This document shows, piece after piece, positions 7,432 through 16,347 of a stretch of 64,000 bases of DNA (position 1 is the stretch's first letter; each line of letters opens with the position of its first letter). The notes under the pieces are model-generated. The model was given only the letters and a program-made list of their open reading frames with translations, ran no database searches and was not told where the DNA came from. Source of the stretch: Flavobacterium commune (GTDB lineage: Bacteria; Bacteroidota; Bacteroidia; Flavobacteriales; Flavobacteriaceae); assembly GCF_001857965.1 (NCBI RefSeq), contig NZ_CP017774.1, positions 1,364,001 to 1,428,000 on the forward strand. The letters run 5' to 3'. The translations under genes and the position numbers were made by a program.

Positions 7432-9180
7432 TTAAGAAAGCTGTTTTTCTAAATCCGAAATTATGCTTACTGCTTTTTCATAATCTTTCTGAATACTTGC
7501 ACTTGATGATGGTGCATATCGGGCAAACTCGCAATTTTCAGTTAGCGTGATAAAATCATTTACAGCCTCCGGATTGGCCTTTTTAGACAATAAAATTTCC
7601 TTGATATTATCTTTACTCATCTCTGAGGTTTCAATATGCAATTTAGCTTTCAGGAAATTGTGCATGGCTTTTTCCAATGCCACATAAAACGGCTCCTTAT
7701 TATTAATTTGTTTCTTAGCTTCTGATAAATACTTCTTCGCCAAACGATTGTTTCTCTTGATTCGGTTTCCTACGACATCACCATCAATAGCTTCTTTTTT
7801 CTTTTTAGCCAATACAATTACAGGTATTAATCCAAAAGGAATCAGCAACAAACTGTAAAACAATTTAGATCCAAAGAAATCTTTCATTGCCATTGGTTCT
7901 AACTTAGTTTCTAACTTAATGTACTTGAATTGCTCATTAGCAACCACCGCATTTTTTTGACTTCCGGACTGAGCCACAACCGCATCAGTAGGAGTTGGCC
8001 CATCAAGAACACTTACCACAATTTCTTGCGAACTAATGGTTTTGTATCTTCCTGTTTTCAAATCAAAATAGGAGAACTGCAAAGGTTTTATAGGATAATC
8101 GCCTTTGTATTGCGGAATAATGGTATAACTATCGGATATTTTTCCTGTCATTCCCGAAAGTGGTGTATTCACCTGCTCAGTATGCACTGCATCATACATC
8201 TCTAAAGCATTAGGCACTTCAGGTTTTGGTAAATTAAATAATTTTAAATTCCCTTTACCCGCTACACTTACTACTAAATCTAAGCTTTCACCATTTTTAA
8301 GACTGGTTTTTGTAGGCGTAACTCTAAAATCAAAACTACCTACAGCTCCCGAAAAATCAGCAGGTTTCCCGGCTTCGGGCAATGCTTTTACCGAAATAGT
8401 TTTAGCTCCGGTAGAAACCCTCTTACGGTCTTCTTTGATAAGCATTTGTCCAAACATATTTCTGCGATTGGTAGGCAATTGCACATCAATATCCAACGAA
8501 AGCGGTTCTATGGTTAATTTTCCGGATTTTTGCGGATATAAAACTACTTTTTTAAGTACAATATAACGGAAATTCTGTCCCTTAAACATTCCTTCTTCAA
8601 CAACAAACTGCTTAACATCAATATTTTGACTCCAAAAATCGTTGTATTTTGGTTTATTTACTTCTTCCGAATTTGTGATTCCGATATTATTAAAATACAA
8701 TTTATAAACCAAGGTGATAGGCTCGTTGATGTATGGATTTGATTTAGAAACATCGGCTACTAAATACAAATTATGATCTGCCGAAACACTAATGTCATTA
8801 GGATCTCTGGGCTGTTCAATAGCATTAGTAACATTCACCCTTACCGGATTAGTTTTATATACTTTTCCGTTGTATTCAATAGTAGCCTGTTTGATAACTA
8901 AACTTCCTTTTTGATTGGGAATCAAATAATAAGTATAGATTTTTTCAAAAGAACTCTTGCCGTTTATCCATGACTGGCTCACTTGCTGCATAGGCCCTGC
9001 TACAACCCGAAAGCCTTCAAAAGAAGGTTCGTTAAAATTGTCTCCATCAATATTCATGAAAAAATCAACCTGTAATCTTTCGTTCAGACCAAGCGTGTTC
9101 TTGCTTACTTTGGCCTCAAACTGTACCTGAGCCCAAAGTCCCTGAAAACTTAACAATAGGAATACTAAATATCTTTTCAT
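7432..9180 (-). CDS. batD: BatD: oxygen-tolerance membrane protein
   Basis: 582 residues. A signal peptide (1-17, ending LWAQ) is followed by a long beta-sandwich ectodomain with the BatD features LGLNERLQVDFFMN and EPSFEGFRVVAGP, one transmembrane segment at about 445-462 (SLLLIPFGLIPVIVLA) before a KKKK stop-transfer, and a helical cytoplasmic tail. The family is found with VWA proteins BatA and BatB. No catalytic motif is visible; it is presumably a scaffold in the Bat complex. It is separated from batC by 105 bp of AT-rich sequence. Confidence 0.88.
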   Translation of the reverse strand: MKRYLVFLLLSFQGLWAQVQFEAKVSKNTLGLNERLQVDFFMNIDGDNFNEPSFEGFRVVAGPMQQVSQSWINGKSSFEKIYTYYLIPNQKGSLVIKQATIEYNGKVYKTNPVRVNVTNAIEQPRDPNDISVSADHNLYLVADVSKSNPYINEPITLVYKLYFNNIGITNSEEVNKPKYNDFWSQNIDVKQFVVEEGMFKGQNFRYIVLKKVVLYPQKSGKLTIEPLSLDIDVQLPTNRRNMFGQMLIKEDRKRVSTGAKTISVKALPEAGKPADFSGAVGSFDFRVTPTKTSLKNGESLDLVVSVAGKGNLKLFNLPKPEVPNALEMYDAVHTEQVNTPLSGMTGKISDSYTIIPQYKGDYPIKPLQFSYFDLKTGRYKTISSQEIVVSVLDGPTPTDAVVAQSGSQKNAVVANEQFKYIKLETKLEPMAMKDFFGSKLFYSLLLIPFGLIPVIVLAKKKKEAIDGDVVGNRIKRNNRLAKKYLSEAKKQINNKEPFYVALEKAMHNFLKAKLHIETSEMSKDNIKEILLSKKANPEAVNDFITLTENCEFARYAPSSSASIQKDYEKAVSIISDLEKQLS

Positions 9181-9285
9181 TTTTGTTCCTCTCCCAGTTA
9201 AAACGGAGTATATTATATTATTTTTAAAATCTTAATTATCTATCGTTTTCTGTAGATTATCTAATTGGAAAATTCTTCAATTATT

Positions 9286-10041
9286 TTACCAATCTTTCTC
9301 TGTTTGAATCGATTTTCCTTTTACTTTTTTAGCGTTAACCTTGTCCTGAATTTTCTTTTCTTCATTGTTTACCGCATCCAAAAGATTTTTTAAACGGTCT
9401 GGAGAAATTCCTCCCGGCTGTGGTTTTGGCGGCTGATTTGGATCTTGTTTGTCTTTTCCGTCTTTCTTATCCTGATTTTTCTTGTCCTGATCCTTTTTAT
9501 CCTGATCTTTCTTGTCTTGGTCTTTTTTATCCTGGTCTTGCTTGTCCTTATTTTTATCTTTGTTTTTATTCTTGTCTTTGTCGTTCTTATCGTTTTTTGG
9601 GGGATTTTCTTTTAGCATTTTTTTAGCTAATGCAAAATTGTATCTGGTTTCCTCGTCCTTAGGATTGTTTCTCAAAGCATTTTTATAGGCTTCTACCGCT
9701 TCAGTATAATTTTTCTCTTTCATAAATACGTTTCCTAAATTATGCAAGGCTTTGTATTTTTGAATTCGGGATCTCGCATTTTTTAAAGCTTTTGCATAAG
9801 CGTACTTGGCTTCAGAAGCTTGATTTTGCTTATAAATAGCATTTCCTAAATTATACGGAGCTACAGAACGATTAGGGAATTTAGAATTCGATATTCGATA
9901 ATCAGCCTCAGCATCGGCATATTTACTTTCATTGTATTCATCATTCGCTTTAGGCAAAGTTTTGTCTTTTTCCTGAGCAAACAAGCCTCCAATCCCCCAA
10001 AGGAGAAACAAGAAAACCAATATGAAATATTTCTTAATCAT
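9286..10041 (-). CDS. batC: BatC: TPR protein with low-complexity KDQDK tail
   Basis: 251 residues. A signal peptide (1-22, ending LFAQ) is followed by TPR units (about 30-150, with APYNLGNAIYKQNQASEAKYAYAKAL and DEETRYNFALAKKML as helix pairs) and then a highly charged region of about 60 residues made of repeated K-K-D-Q-D units, ending in a Pro-rich linker and a short tail. The repeats are near-exact at DNA level too (plus-strand 9475-9595). TPR and position identify it as BatC. The charged tail is variable in this family and probably a flexible linker. Confidence 0.82.
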   Translation of the reverse strand: MIKKYFILVFLFLLWGIGGLFAQEKDKTLPKANDEYNESKYADAEADYRISNSKFPNRSVAPYNLGNAIYKQNQASEAKYAYAKALKNARSRIQKYKALHNLGNVFMKEKNYTEAVEAYKNALRNNPKDEETRYNFALAKKMLKENPPKNDKNDKDKNKNKDKNKDKQDQDKKDQDKKDQDKKDQDKKNQDKKDGKDKQDPNQPPKPQPGGISPDRLKNLLDAVNNEEKKIQDKVNAKKVKGKSIQTEKDW

Positions 10042-10101
10042 GTTTAATTTTGTTACTATAACTTTTAAGTTCTGTTCCCTCCCCCTTTTGGAGTCGGTGG
10101 G

Positions 10102-11136
10102 CTATTTTTCTTCGTTAAATAAGTTTAACTTCTTCACCCAGTTGGTTTTTTTCTCTAAAAGGAATAAATCCAAAAATAAAAGCACAAAGGCAAATCCTAA
10201 AAACCATTGAAACTGCGATTGGAAATCGGCCATCTGAGTCGATTCAAATTCGGTTTTCTGGATATTATCTAATGTTTTTTTGATGTACTCCACAACTTCT
10301 TTGGTATTATTACCGCTTACATAACCACCTTTAGTCGCTTTTGCGATAGCTTCTAAATCGGCTTGATTTAATTTGGTAATGACCACTTCATCATTTTGAT
10401 CTCTTTGATAACTTTCAACAACACCATTTCTTTTTAACGGAATCGTTGCTCCTTTTGGCGTTCCTATTCCTATAGTAACAATACGCATTCCTTGTTTATT
10501 AGCCTCTTCAGCGGCTTCCTGTGCTCCTTCGGAATGGTCTTCTCCATCTGAAATTAAAATCAACAACTTAGAAGTTTTGCTTTTTTCCTCAAAATAAGTT
10601 GCCGACAATTTAATAGCTTCATCCAATGAGGTTCCTCTTGAAGAAACAATATCGGTATTCATGCTTTGCAAAAACATCTTGGCCACACTATAATCAGTCG
10701 TTATAGGCAAAACCGGGAAAGCACTTCCGGCATAAGCTACAATCCCTATTCGGTCACTCCCTAACTGGTTGATAATTTGTGAAACCAGCTGTTTGCTTTT
10801 TTCCAATCTATTGGGTGCTACATCTTCGGCTAGCATACTTTTAGAAACGTCCATTGCAAAAACAATATCAATTCCTTCTCGTTTTACTGTTTCTAATTTA
10901 GTCCCAATTTTAGGATTTACCAATCCGATAATCAGTCCTAACAATGCCAATAAAAGCACCACTAATTTTAAAACAGGCTTAAAAACAGAACGCTCCGGAC
11001 TTAATTTTTTCACCATTTCTAAATCACCAAATTCCTGTTGTTTTTTTCTTTTCCAATACATATTAAAAAAGAAAAGCAACACCACAAGAGGCAATATAAA
11101 AAGTAAGTACAAATATTTTTTTTCGTCTAATTCCAT
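10102..11136 (-). CDS. batB: BatB: von Willebrand A membrane protein
   Basis: 344 residues. Two N-terminal transmembrane segments (about 8-25 and 55-72), a VWA domain with the MIDAS metal site DVSKSM (about 92-97) and ISDGEDHS further on, then a C-terminal transmembrane segment (about 310-330). This is the BatA/BatB layout, with the VWA domain in the periplasm. It is the second of two adjacent paralogous VWA genes in the operon. It is preceded by an 18-bp inverted repeat in the 90-bp gap to batA. Confidence 0.9.
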   Translation of the reverse strand: MELDEKKYLYLLFILPLVVLLFFFNMYWKRKKQQEFGDLEMVKKLSPERSVFKPVLKLVVLLLALLGLIIGLVNPKIGTKLETVKREGIDIVFAMDVSKSMLAEDVAPNRLEKSKQLVSQIINQLGSDRIGIVAYAGSAFPVLPITTDYSVAKMFLQSMNTDIVSSRGTSLDEAIKLSATYFEEKSKTSKLLILISDGEDHSEGAQEAAEEANKQGMRIVTIGIGTPKGATIPLKRNGVVESYQRDQNDEVVITKLNQADLEAIAKATKGGYVSGNNTKEVVEYIKKTLDNIQKTEFESTQMADFQSQFQWFLGFAFVLLFLDLFLLEKKTNWVKKLNLFNEEK

Positions 11137-11153
11137 AATAATTTTTGATTTTT

Positions 11154-11209
11154 GATTAACGATTTTTGATTGCAGAAAGCAACAAATCAGAAATCAAAAA
11201 TCGTTAATC
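11154..11209. repeat. Palindromic repeat between batA and batB
   Basis: A perfect 18-bp inverted repeat, GATTAACGATTTTTGATT at 11154-11171 and its complement at 11192-11209, with a 20-nt loop. It fills most of the batA-batB gap and belongs to the same family as the arms at 13891 and 14359. In mRNA it would fold into a stable intercistronic hairpin without a T-run. Confidence 0.85.
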
Positions 11210-11226
11210 TTCATTCATAAATCTTT

Positions 11227-12228
11227 TTATATAAAGCTTCTGTAAACTGTATTTCTTAATCCTATTTCGACCAAAACTAATAATCCTGCCAGCCATACAA
11301 AGGCTCTGTATTTTTCGTCATAATCATAAAATTTCAACTCTTCTATTTCAGTAGTTTCCAGTTTATTAATCTCAGCGTAAATCTCTTCTAATTTACTGTT
11401 ACTTGTGGCTCTAAAATACCTTCCATCAGTTTTTTGGGCAATACTTCGCATCAATCGCTCATCGATTTCTACTTTCATCATTTGGAACAAAAACTGTCCG
11501 TTCGGTCCTATTGCATAAGGAAACTCTGCCATTCCATTTGTCCCAATCCCGATAGTATATACTTTAATTCCGTATTGTTTCGCAATATCAGCTGCAGTTT
11601 CAGGTTCGATAAAACCGGCATTGTTTACCCCATCAGTCAGTAAAATAATTACCTTACTCTTAGCCTGACTGTCTTTCAATCGGTTTACGGCTGTTGCTAA
11701 TCCCATCCCAATTCCGGTTCCGTCTTTCAGAACATTGTCGTATTTGATACTTGCAATGGCTTCTTCAACAATAAGTTTATCACTGGTTACAGGAGTTTTA
11801 GTATAAGCTTCAGAGGCATAAACTACTAATCCTATTCGATCATTAGGTCTTTGTTCCACAAAATCAATAGCCACTCTTTTTAAAGCTTCCATACGGTTAG
11901 GCTTCAAATCCTTAGCAAGCATACTTCCCGAAACGTCCACCGCCATCACAATATCAATTCCTTTAGTGGTTTTGGTTTTGTTGCTTATATCAACCGTTCG
12001 GGGTCTTGCCATTGCAACAATTAAGGAGCTTAACGCTAATAACCGAAGGACATTCAAATACGGTTTTAATTTTGCCAATAAAGAGGGTGCTGTTTTAAAA
12101 CCTTTAATCGAGCTCACTTTTAAAGTTGCCGATTGCTGGTTTCTTTTTAAAACCAACCAAATAATGGCTAGCGGAATCAAAAGAAACAACCAAAAAAACT
12201 CCGGATTTAAAAAAGTTATTTTTGCCAT
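11227..12228 (-). CDS. batA: BatA: von Willebrand A membrane protein
   Basis: 333 residues. N-terminal transmembrane segments (about 7-25 and 55-75), a VWA domain with an intact MIDAS (DVSGSM, about 94-99, and LTDGVNNAG), and a C-terminal transmembrane helix (about 305-325). The start ATG overlaps the stop of the upstream gene by one base (TAATG on the minus strand), indicating translational coupling. As in other Bacteroidota it precedes batB. Confidence 0.9.
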   Translation of the reverse strand: MAKITFLNPEFFWLFLLIPLAIIWLVLKRNQQSATLKVSSIKGFKTAPSLLAKLKPYLNVLRLLALSSLIVAMARPRTVDISNKTKTTKGIDIVMAVDVSGSMLAKDLKPNRMEALKRVAIDFVEQRPNDRIGLVVYASEAYTKTPVTSDKLIVEEAIASIKYDNVLKDGTGIGMGLATAVNRLKDSQAKSKVIILLTDGVNNAGFIEPETAADIAKQYGIKVYTIGIGTNGMAEFPYAIGPNGQFLFQMMKVEIDERLMRSIAQKTDGRYFRATSNSKLEEIYAEINKLETTEIEELKFYDYDEKYRAFVWLAGLLVLVEIGLRNTVYRSFI

Positions 12229-13856
12229 TATCTACTTTCTTGTTTTAATTCGACAGAGCTTAACACTCGTTCTGAAATTTCATTTGCATATTTATCGCCT
12301 TCCTGATGTAAAATCAAAATTTGCTGCAATCCTCCTTCATGGCTAAACAATAATACTTCATAATAAACTCTTTCTTTATCATTCGTCATTGGATTGATTC
12401 TCGAAAAAGTTCCATAAGCTTTTAAACCTGAAACACCTTCTTTGGTTTCATAATCCTCTTGTTTCACAATCATATTTTGTGCGCCTTGTGATTCCAAAGT
12501 TTGCAAATAAAGTTCCATTGATTTTTTCAAATCAACCTGACCTTCTTGTTTATATTTAAAGGTTGCAACCATTAAATAAAACTGATCTATCAAACTACCA
12601 TAAACAAAGGACTGCATTTCTTTGACTAATGCTAAGCCTTCTTTAGGTAATGTTTTAGCTAAATCGGTACGCACTAAAACCTTAGGTGTTTCAATTTTTA
12701 TTGCCGGATTACCATATTCACTCTTTACCCATTCGCCTTCCAGCAACTCTTTTGAAGGATGTCCAATAATATTGTCTTTTACATAATCAAAACCTTTGGT
12801 CACCATCAGGAAAATAGTAGTTGCCATTAACAGAAAAACAACTGTTGCAACGGCTGTAATAATATTTTGTCTTCTTTTTTTCTTTAGTTGAATTGCAATT
12901 TGTTTTTGTCTTTGCGCCTCGTTCAACAACACATCTTCTTCTACAGGAACTTCTACAGGAATTGAACTGTCTAAGGTTAAAATTGCTTTTTGGATTTTAT
13001 TTCTGTCTTCGGTAATTTCAAATTCCAAAGGTTTAGATTTGGCAAATTTCACCAAATCGGCCTGTTTTAAAACTCTTTCCAGATTTACAATAGTTTCGGG
13101 TGTAAGCGTCATTTTCTTTCTCACCGAAGCCGCTCTTAAACCTGCTATCAACTCCGATGTTGTACTTTCCATCGCCGGAATTTCGATTGCTTCTTCGATA
13201 TAATTTCGGGCAATATCGGTCAATTCACTGTAATATTCTTTTATTTCACCCTTTTGCCAAAGTTCTTTCTTTTCCAGGTTATTCAACAAACTTGTGGCTT
13301 TTTCAATAGGTGTTTTATAAACTTCTTCTTCTATTTTTTTCTTTTGTTTGTGTCTTAAAAAGAAATATACAGCCGCCGCAATTATATGAATGAGCAAAAA
13401 TCCTAAAAGATATTTCCACCAGTTGCCAATAGATTCATTAGCCGGTTGAATATCCTTAATGTCATACATTTTTTGTTTTAAAGTATCCACCTGAACATTG
13501 GCTACCTCAACAGCAATCGACTGAGTTTGATAGGCTTTGTTATTGATAAGTACTTTGACACTGGGAATTACATAACGTCCCGAATCAAATTGAGTCAAGC
13601 CGTATCTTTTAATTAACTCATAACGGTCGTTATTTTTTACTGTATCAACAGGATAAGACTGAATTACCTCAAGTGCTCCGAAGTTCTTTAAATTTGGAAA
13701 AATCACCTTAGACAAGGTGTCCACCGATGTTTTTAGTGTTAATTTAAACTCGGCACCTATTTTATTTTTTGTAGTATCGATACTGGTTTCTACTCTTTTT
13801 TGTGCAAAAATGCCCGTAGAGATCAGTAGTAATAAGAAGAATATTAATTTTTTCAT
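12228..13856 (-). CDS. BatD-like membrane protein of the bat operon
   Basis: 542 residues from the ATG at 13856, which gives the signal peptide MKKLIFFLLLLISTGIFAQ. A longer frame to 13928 exists but only reads through a palindromic repeat, so I rejected it. A beta-sandwich of about 120 residues resembling a BatD module is followed by a transmembrane helix (WKYLLGFLLIHIIAAAVYFF), a cytoplasmic helical part, and a second helix (ITAVATVVFLLMATTIFLMV). The C-terminal 170 residues are of unknown fold. A gene of this kind commonly sits between the DUF58 gene and batA in Bacteroidota. It is coupled to batA by a one-base overlap. Confidence 0.8.
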   Translation of the reverse strand: MKKLIFFLLLLISTGIFAQKRVETSIDTTKNKIGAEFKLTLKTSVDTLSKVIFPNLKNFGALEVIQSYPVDTVKNNDRYELIKRYGLTQFDSGRYVIPSVKVLINNKAYQTQSIAVEVANVQVDTLKQKMYDIKDIQPANESIGNWWKYLLGFLLIHIIAAAVYFFLRHKQKKKIEEEVYKTPIEKATSLLNNLEKKELWQKGEIKEYYSELTDIARNYIEEAIEIPAMESTTSELIAGLRAASVRKKMTLTPETIVNLERVLKQADLVKFAKSKPLEFEITEDRNKIQKAILTLDSSIPVEVPVEEDVLLNEAQRQKQIAIQLKKKRRQNIITAVATVVFLLMATTIFLMVTKGFDYVKDNIIGHPSKELLEGEWVKSEYGNPAIKIETPKVLVRTDLAKTLPKEGLALVKEMQSFVYGSLIDQFYLMVATFKYKQEGQVDLKKSMELYLQTLESQGAQNMIVKQEDYETKEGVSGLKAYGTFSRINPMTNDKERVYYEVLLFSHEGGLQQILILHQEGDKYANEISERVLSSVELKQESR

Positions 13857-13890
13857 TATATAATTTTTCGCTTGAAAAAAAATGATTTTT

Positions 13891-13923
13891 GATTGAAGAT
13901 TAACGATTTTTGATTTCAGATTT
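13891..13923. repeat. Left arm of a perfect 33-bp inverted repeat
   Basis: The arm begins GATTGAAGATTAACGA and ends GATTTCAGATTT. Its exact reverse complement lies at 14359-14391. The two arms bracket the four-helix-bundle gene, and no mismatch was found over 33 bp. Confidence 0.9.
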
Positions 13924-13945
13924 CTCACGAAACCGTTCCATCATT

Positions 13946-14305
13946 TTATTTAATATTTGATTTAGCTGTTTTAATACTTGCGACGAAAATAGAAATTAAC
14001 TCATTGGCTTCTATTTTTGCAACCGATAAATTCTTCAAATCTGTTGTTAAATTCGCTTTTTCAATAATTTTTAAACAAACAAAACTTTCTCTTAATTCTT
14101 TCAAACAAATTCCCATTTTATGAATAAAATCCTTACTGCTTTCTGCACTTTGAGCTTCTCCATAATTTAAAGCAGGAGATGTTCCCGAACGAATAATTTG
14201 ACCTGCTAAATGATTTCCCGCATAATTTTTTTCAAAATTACCAGCAACAATTATTATAATTGCAGCAAAATCTATCAATCTATCCTCCAGTTCTTGTTTA
14301 TTCAT
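13946..14305 (-). CDS. Four-helix-bundle protein (23S rRNA IVP / S23 family)
   Basis: 119 residues. Family hallmarks are an N-terminal helix, then GNHLAGQIIRSGTSPALNYGEAQSAES in two helical parts, and KELRESFVCLKIIEKA. This is the four-helix-bundle family best known from ORFs inside intervening sequences of 23S rRNA, related to the Avd accessory protein of diversity-generating retroelements. No reverse transcriptase is nearby. It sits inside the bat operon, where it has no known role, and is bracketed by a perfect 33-bp inverted repeat (13891-13923 and 14359-14391). The function of stand-alone family members is unknown. Intact, with ordinary codon use. Confidence 0.88.
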   Translation of the reverse strand: MNKQELEDRLIDFAAIIIIVAGNFEKNYAGNHLAGQIIRSGTSPALNYGEAQSAESSKDFIHKMGICLKELRESFVCLKIIEKANLTTDLKNLSVAKIEANELISIFVASIKTAKSNIK

Positions 14306-14358
14306 TTCTAATACTATTTTAGTTCAAAAAATTTGAATACTAATTCTCTATTCCAACC

Positions 14359-14391
14359 AAATCTGAAATCAAAAATCGTTAATCTTCAATC
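14359..14391. repeat. Right arm of the 33-bp inverted repeat
   Basis: Exact reverse complement of 13891-13923, ending 8 bp before the stop codon of the DUF58 gene. The spacer between arms (435 nt) holds only the four-helix-bundle ORF. The half-sequence also occurs, degenerate, at 11154-11209 and 15264-15342. Confidence 0.9.
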
Positions 14392-14399
14392 GTTAATTA

Positions 14400-15263
14400 T
14401 TATCTCGATTTAAAATAACCCAATAATTTGGTTACGTAACTTTCGTCAACCCTTGTATTTACTACGCCAGAACCTGATTTACTGAAGGTTTCTTTGAAAT
14501 AATTCAGCTGGTCATGATAATATTTTTCATAATTCATTCGAACTACCTTAGAACCGGTGTCGATCAATTGCATTTCTCCCGTTTCGGCATCCAGCATGGG
14601 AACCATTCCTAAATTTGGCATTTTTTGTTCACGAATATCGTAGACGCGAATTCCTGTTAGGTCGTGTTTTTTAGCGGCAATTTTCAAAGTTTGCTCATAA
14701 TCATCCGACATAAAATCGGAAATCATAAAAACAATGGCTTTCTTTTTTTGAGTACTCGACAAGAATTTTAATGCCTGGGCAATATCGGTTTTATGACTTT
14801 TTGGTTCAAATTCGATTAACTCACGAATGATACGCAAAACGTGCGACCTTCCCTTCTTAGGCGGAATATACAATTCGATTTGGTCCGAAAATAAAATCAA
14901 GCCGATTTTATCATTGTTTTGTGTAGCCGAAAAAGCCATCGTTGCAGCAATTTCTGTTACGATGTCTTTTTTAAATTGATTTTTAGAACCAAAACTCTCC
15001 GAACCCGAAATATCCACCATTAGCATCATGGTTAATTCTCGTTCTTCTTCAAAAACTTTTACGTGGGCTTCATTGTAACGGGCGGTAACATTCCAATCAA
15101 TATTTCGAATATCATCTCCATATTGGTATTGACGCACCTCGCTAAAAGTCATTCCACGCCCTTTGAAAGAAGTATGATATTCCCCTGAGAAGATGTGATC
15201 ACTCAATCTTCTGGTTTTGATTTCTATTTTTCGTACTTTTTTTAAAAGCTCTTTTGTATCCAT
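14400..15263 (-). CDS. DUF58 (VWA-like) protein of the bat operon
   Basis: 287 residues without signal peptide or membrane segment. The DUF58 signature QYGDDIRNIDWNVTARY is at about 47-63, followed by a VWA-like fold with the MIDAS-type motif MVDISGS (about 87-93). DUF58 proteins accompany MoxR ATPases and are thought to act as adaptors or substrates in the cytoplasm. It follows moxR after a 79-bp gap filled by a palindromic repeat, and precedes the four-helix-bundle insertion. Confidence 0.88.
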   Translation of the reverse strand: MDTKELLKKVRKIEIKTRRLSDHIFSGEYHTSFKGRGMTFSEVRQYQYGDDIRNIDWNVTARYNEAHVKVFEEERELTMMLMVDISGSESFGSKNQFKKDIVTEIAATMAFSATQNNDKIGLILFSDQIELYIPPKKGRSHVLRIIRELIEFEPKSHKTDIAQALKFLSSTQKKKAIVFMISDFMSDDYEQTLKIAAKKHDLTGIRVYDIREQKMPNLGMVPMLDAETGEMQLIDTGSKVVRMNYEKYYHDQLNYFKETFSKSGSGVVNTRVDESYVTKLLGYFKSR

Positions 15264-15342
15264 TCGATTGTTGATTGTTGATTAACGATTGCTGATTTCA
15301 GATCTGAAATCTAAAATCAGTAATCTAAAATCTAAAATCTTT
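15264..15342. repeat. Palindromic repeat between moxR and the DUF58 gene
   Basis: The core GATTTCAGATCTGAAATC (15294-15311) is a perfect 18-bp palindrome, with longer degenerate arms on both sides (GATTAACGATTGC on the left, AATCAGTAATC on the right). It resembles the 33-bp arms at 13891 and 14359 joined directly at their inner ends, so it looks like an unoccupied version of that element. Confidence 0.75.
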
Positions 15343-16347
15343 TTAAGGCACCTCTACTTCGTTAATGATTTTGTTGATAATGTCAACTGAACTGATATTT
15401 TCAGCTTCGGCCTCATAAGTAACACCAATTCTATGACGCAATACATCATGAACAACTGCGCGAACATCCTCAGGAATTACATAGCCTCTGCGTTTGATAA
15501 AAGCATAACATTTAGCCGCATTAGCTAAATTGATACTTCCACGTGGCGAAGAACCAAAACTGATTAATGGTTTTAAATCAGCTAATTTATATTTCTCAGG
15601 GTAACGGGTTGCAAAAATAATATCAAGTATGTATTTCTCGATTTTTTCATCCATATACACTTCTCGCACTGCTTCCTGCGCACGTAAAATTTGCTCAATA
15701 GAAACGACTTGATTAACCTTGTCGTAACTTCCACTTAAATTTTGACGAATTACCAATCGCTCTTCATCCATTTTAGGATAATCGATTACTGTTTTCAACA
15801 TAAAACGATCGACTTGTGCTTCTGGCAATTGATAGGTTCCTTCCTGTTCGATAGGGTTTTGTGTAGCTAAAACCAGAAAAGGTTTTTCTAATTTAAAAGT
15901 AGTATCGCCAATAGTAACCTGCTTTTCCTGCATGGCCTCTAATAATGCCGATTGTACCTTAGCCGGAGCACGGTTAATCTCATCGGCCAGAACGAAATTA
16001 GCAAAAATAGGTCCTTTTTTTATCGAGAATTCATTTTGCTTAATGTTGTAAATCATTGTTCCTACAACATCGGCAGGTAATAAATCCGGCGTAAACTGGA
16101 TACGACTAAAAGAACCATGAACCGCTTTAGAAAGCGTATTAATCGCTAAAGTTTTAGCTAATCCCGGAACACCTTCCAGCAAAATATGTCCTTGTCCTAA
16201 TAATCCAATCAATAATCGTTCAACCATGTGCTTTTGACCCACAATCACCTTGTTCATTTCCATAGTAAGAAGGTCTATAAAAGCACTCTCTCTTTCTATC
16301 TTTTCATTGATTGCTCTAATGTCTAAAGTCGCTGTATTCTCTTCCAT
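15343..16347 (-). CDS. MoxR-family AAA+ ATPase
   Basis: 334 residues. Walker A GVPGLAKT (about 60-67), Walker B VLADEINRAP, sensor region ATQNPIEQEGTYQLPEAQ, and the C-terminal helical lid with SFGSSPRGSINL. MoxR ATPases act as chaperones for metal or cofactor insertion and for complex assembly together with VWA-domain proteins. It is the first gene of the bat operon here. The ATG at 16347 gives the usual N-terminus. Upstream, only a weak promoter match is visible (TACCTTTA on the minus strand at 16412-16419). Confidence 0.92.
   Translation of the reverse strand: MEENTATLDIRAINEKIERESAFIDLLTMEMNKVIVGQKHMVERLLIGLLGQGHILLEGVPGLAKTLAINTLSKAVHGSFSRIQFTPDLLPADVVGTMIYNIKQNEFSIKKGPIFANFVLADEINRAPAKVQSALLEAMQEKQVTIGDTTFKLEKPFLVLATQNPIEQEGTYQLPEAQVDRFMLKTVIDYPKMDEERLVIRQNLSGSYDKVNQVVSIEQILRAQEAVREVYMDEKIEKYILDIIFATRYPEKYKLADLKPLISFGSSPRGSINLANAAKCYAFIKRRGYVIPEDVRAVVHDVLRHRIGVTYEAEAENISSVDIINKIINEVEVP

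Noticed and set aside
9475..9595. CRISPR-like regular repeats
   Set aside because: The 15-bp periodic units have no spacers, are in frame in batC and no cas gene is nearby. No CRISPR array was seen anywhere.
9420..9626. Open frame antisense to the BatC tail
   Set aside because: It is a mirror of the KKDQD repeat region and has no independent support.
13857..13928. N-terminal extension of the BatD-like protein to ATG 13928
   Set aside because: It translates a palindromic repeat arm, while ATG 13856 gives a textbook signal peptide.
13946..14305. Avd accessory gene of a diversity-generating retroelement
   Set aside because: No reverse transcriptase, template repeat or variable C-type-lectin gene is in the window.
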